A stretch of DNA of 64,000 nucleotides from Fibrobacter sp. (GTDB taxonomy: Bacteria > Fibrobacterota > Fibrobacteria > Fibrobacterales > Fibrobacteraceae). Of the stretch, positions 62,399 to 64,000 are shown piece by piece. The stretch lies in NCBI GenBank assembly GCA_017526585.1, contig JAFXRC010000003.1, forward strand, positions 19,583-83,582, given 5' to 3'. The translations under genes were made by a program, and so were the position numbers. Position 1 is the stretch's first letter. Each line of letters starts with the position of its first letter. Under the pieces are notes generated by a model. The model was not told the origin of the DNA. It did no database searches and worked only from the letters and a program-made list of their open reading frames with translations.

Positions 62399-63354
62399 AG
62401 ATCATCGTCATTTTCGGCGTCATCAACCGTGCAGTTCATGACCTCGCCATTGTCAGCCGTAATGGTATTGTCTTCGCCCACAGAATAAATGTACAATGAA
62501 CGCGATGTTTCGGCGTCGCGTAACGGGCGCATCAATAGAGAGCTCCGCTGGATATCGTAGTGGCCCGCATGCCAGTCCACCACATTGTTGTCGACTGAAA
62601 CTTCATAGGTATACGAGCTTTCGAGGAATTTGAAGGTTTTCGTAGAATCACCATCGGCACAAGCATAGATCTTATTCTGAATCACCTCAGCCTTGGAGAC
62701 CTTGCCCTTCTGTACGGCGACACTCGCCTTTACAGCGTCGGTGTATCCATCCCAGTCATTCAGGGAGTACAGGATTCTTCCATCACTTTCTTCAATCGCG
62801 AACGAAATTTTGATGCCTTCGTTCATCATTTCAACAATCGTTTTGGCGGCATCAGTTTCGCTATACAGCAAGCCGACATCGTCCATTTTAAAGGTCACCG
62901 AACCATTTGCAAAATCCGTATAGGTCACCGCCCACAATTCATCCGGAATGCGAAGAGTCATGAGGCCCTTTTTGCTTCCAGTCGACAGGTAGACCGTTAT
63001 GTCGGACAGCTTGAGTTCCATATTTTTCTCCAACTCCTCCAGTTCCGCGACACGGGTTCCTATCGGAGTTTCTACGGAAGAGGACGAGGTTTCCGGCGCT
63101 TCACTGGACGAAGACTTCGTAGACACGCTCGAAGAGGACGTGGAACCGTCCTTAGTAGAAGACGAGGAATTGTCAGACGCCTTTTCGCTAGACGAAGAAA
63201 CCTTGTCGCCATCCTCGGACGACGAAGACTTGGCGTCCTTTTCGGAAGAAGAGGATTCTTCGGTAGAGGAGTCCGTAGAAGCGGAAGTGGAATCGCCACA
63301 TGCGGCAAACAGGAATGCCGAAGAAATCAAAAAAGCAAGGAGTTTATTTTTCAT
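62395..63354 (-). CDS. Ser-rich-linker lipoprotein
   Basis: A 319-residue lipoprotein. MKNKLLAFLISSAFLFAACG gives Cys19 as the lipid anchor, followed by a ~75-residue linker of Ser blocks separated by Asp/Glu/Lys (SSSEKDAKSSSSEDGDKVSS). A globular domain of about 220 residues (from about 98, GTRVAELEELEKNMELKLSD) follows and is not recognised. It contains WAVTYTDFANGSVTFKMDD and RILYSLNDWDGYTDAV. The gene is convergent with the PCMD lipoprotein, with overlapping stop codons, and lies downstream of gapA beyond a terminator. Its linker style matches the lipoprotein at 45496. Confidence 0.85.
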   Translation of the reverse strand: MKNKLLAFLISSAFLFAACGDSTSASTDSSTEESSSSEKDAKSSSSEDGDKVSSSSEKASDNSSSSTKDGSTSSSSVSTKSSSSEAPETSSSSVETPIGTRVAELEELEKNMELKLSDITVYLSTGSKKGLMTLRIPDELWAVTYTDFANGSVTFKMDDVGLLYSETDAAKTIVEMMNEGIKISFAIEESDGRILYSLNDWDGYTDAVKASVAVQKGKVSKAEVIQNKIYACADGDSTKTFKFLESSYTYEVSVDNNVVDWHAGHYDIQRSSLLMRPLRDAETSRSLYIYSVGEDNTITADNGEVMNCTVDDAENDDDL

Positions 63355-63391
63355 GGCGCCAAATATAGTTTATTCTAAATGGTGTTTCAAT

Positions 63392-63426
63392 AAAAAAGAA
63401 CCCCGTCGGGGTTACCGACAGGGGTC
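63392..63426 (-). terminator. Intrinsic terminator of gapA
   Basis: On the minus strand GACCCCTGTCGG pairs with CCGACGGGGTT, with one bulge, and TCTTTTTT follows. It lies 73 bp past the gapA stop, before the Ser-rich lipoprotein start. Confidence 0.82.
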
Positions 63427-63498
63427 TTTGAAAGGTTTCTAGCGGAGATGCAGGAATCTAGTTTATTGCGCCCACACCACGAACGCTAATCAGAAATC

Positions 63499-64000
<502 letters not shown>

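Overview
The window looks like chromosomal DNA of a Fibrobacter-type bacterium (phylum Fibrobacterota, close to F. succinogenes). The evidence is a lipoprotein ending in the Fibrobacter succinogenes major paralogous (FISUMP) domain plus a second broken copy, several lipoproteins with long Ser-rich linkers after the lipobox, a secreted GH74 xyloglucanase with a type IX secretion-like C-terminal tail, and many short palindromic repeats between genes. No plasmid, prophage or CRISPR signature was seen. The left edge cuts a diguanylate cyclase and the right edge cuts gapA.

Layout. 1-7 kb: partial diguanylate cyclase (-), then orn, a penicillin-binding transpeptidase and lgt (+), facing an operon of an AlgX/AlgJ-like protein, a lone HigA-type HTH protein and PmbA (-). 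7.1-13.6 kb is an accessory region beginning just after tRNA-Arg(CCU): a long structured leader RNA with an intrinsic terminator, a FISUMP lipoprotein, a DUF2971 protein, two gene fragments fused at one breakpoint, an Rpn/PD-(D/E)XK nuclease and a cluster of mobile-looking palindromic repeats. 13.6-29.6 kb is mostly housekeeping: metG, trmJ-like, sugar nucleotidyltransferase, DUF748 protein, thiS-thiF-thiG, fabF, ruvX, a 1477-residue acyl-CoA dehydratase activase fusion, and a YbiT-type ABC-F protein. 29.7-40.1 kb holds the GH74 enzyme and a 2423-residue surface protein built from about 22 repeats of one module. 40.5-45.3 kb: a small unknown protein, an M23 peptidase-like protein, a lipoprotein, leuC-leuD. 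45.4-49.1 kb is a second accessory segment: two lipoproteins with a near-identical promoter segment flanking a mobile mystery protein A/B (HTH/Fic) pair, then an L,D-transpeptidase-like protein. 49.2-64 kb: a 7TM-GGDEF-EAL protein, sod, a NamZ-type glycosidase, ssb, a membrane protein, asd, an M29 aminopeptidase, putP, a beta-barrel protein with a PCMD lipoprotein, a Ser-rich lipoprotein and gapA.

How the genes fit together. Several clusters serve the cell envelope (lgt, penicillin-binding protein, M23, NamZ, L,D-transpeptidase, DUF748, lipoproteins) and plant-polymer use at the cell surface (GH74, giant repeat protein, PCMD and FISUMP lipoproteins). Metabolic genes cover leucine, thiamine thiazole, fatty acid and aspartate-family synthesis. 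Two c-di-GMP proteins suggest signalling control of surface behaviour.

The two most unusual signals are non-coding. First, the 7407-7627 leader can fold into two mutually exclusive structures, a long multi-hairpin rod or a strong intrinsic terminator, like a riboswitch or attenuator. Second, at least five copies of a ~70-nt two-hairpin element occur in four places. Their stems differ in sequence but stay self-complementary, and some copies are bounded by short direct repeats, which suggests a REPIN/MITE-like mobile family.
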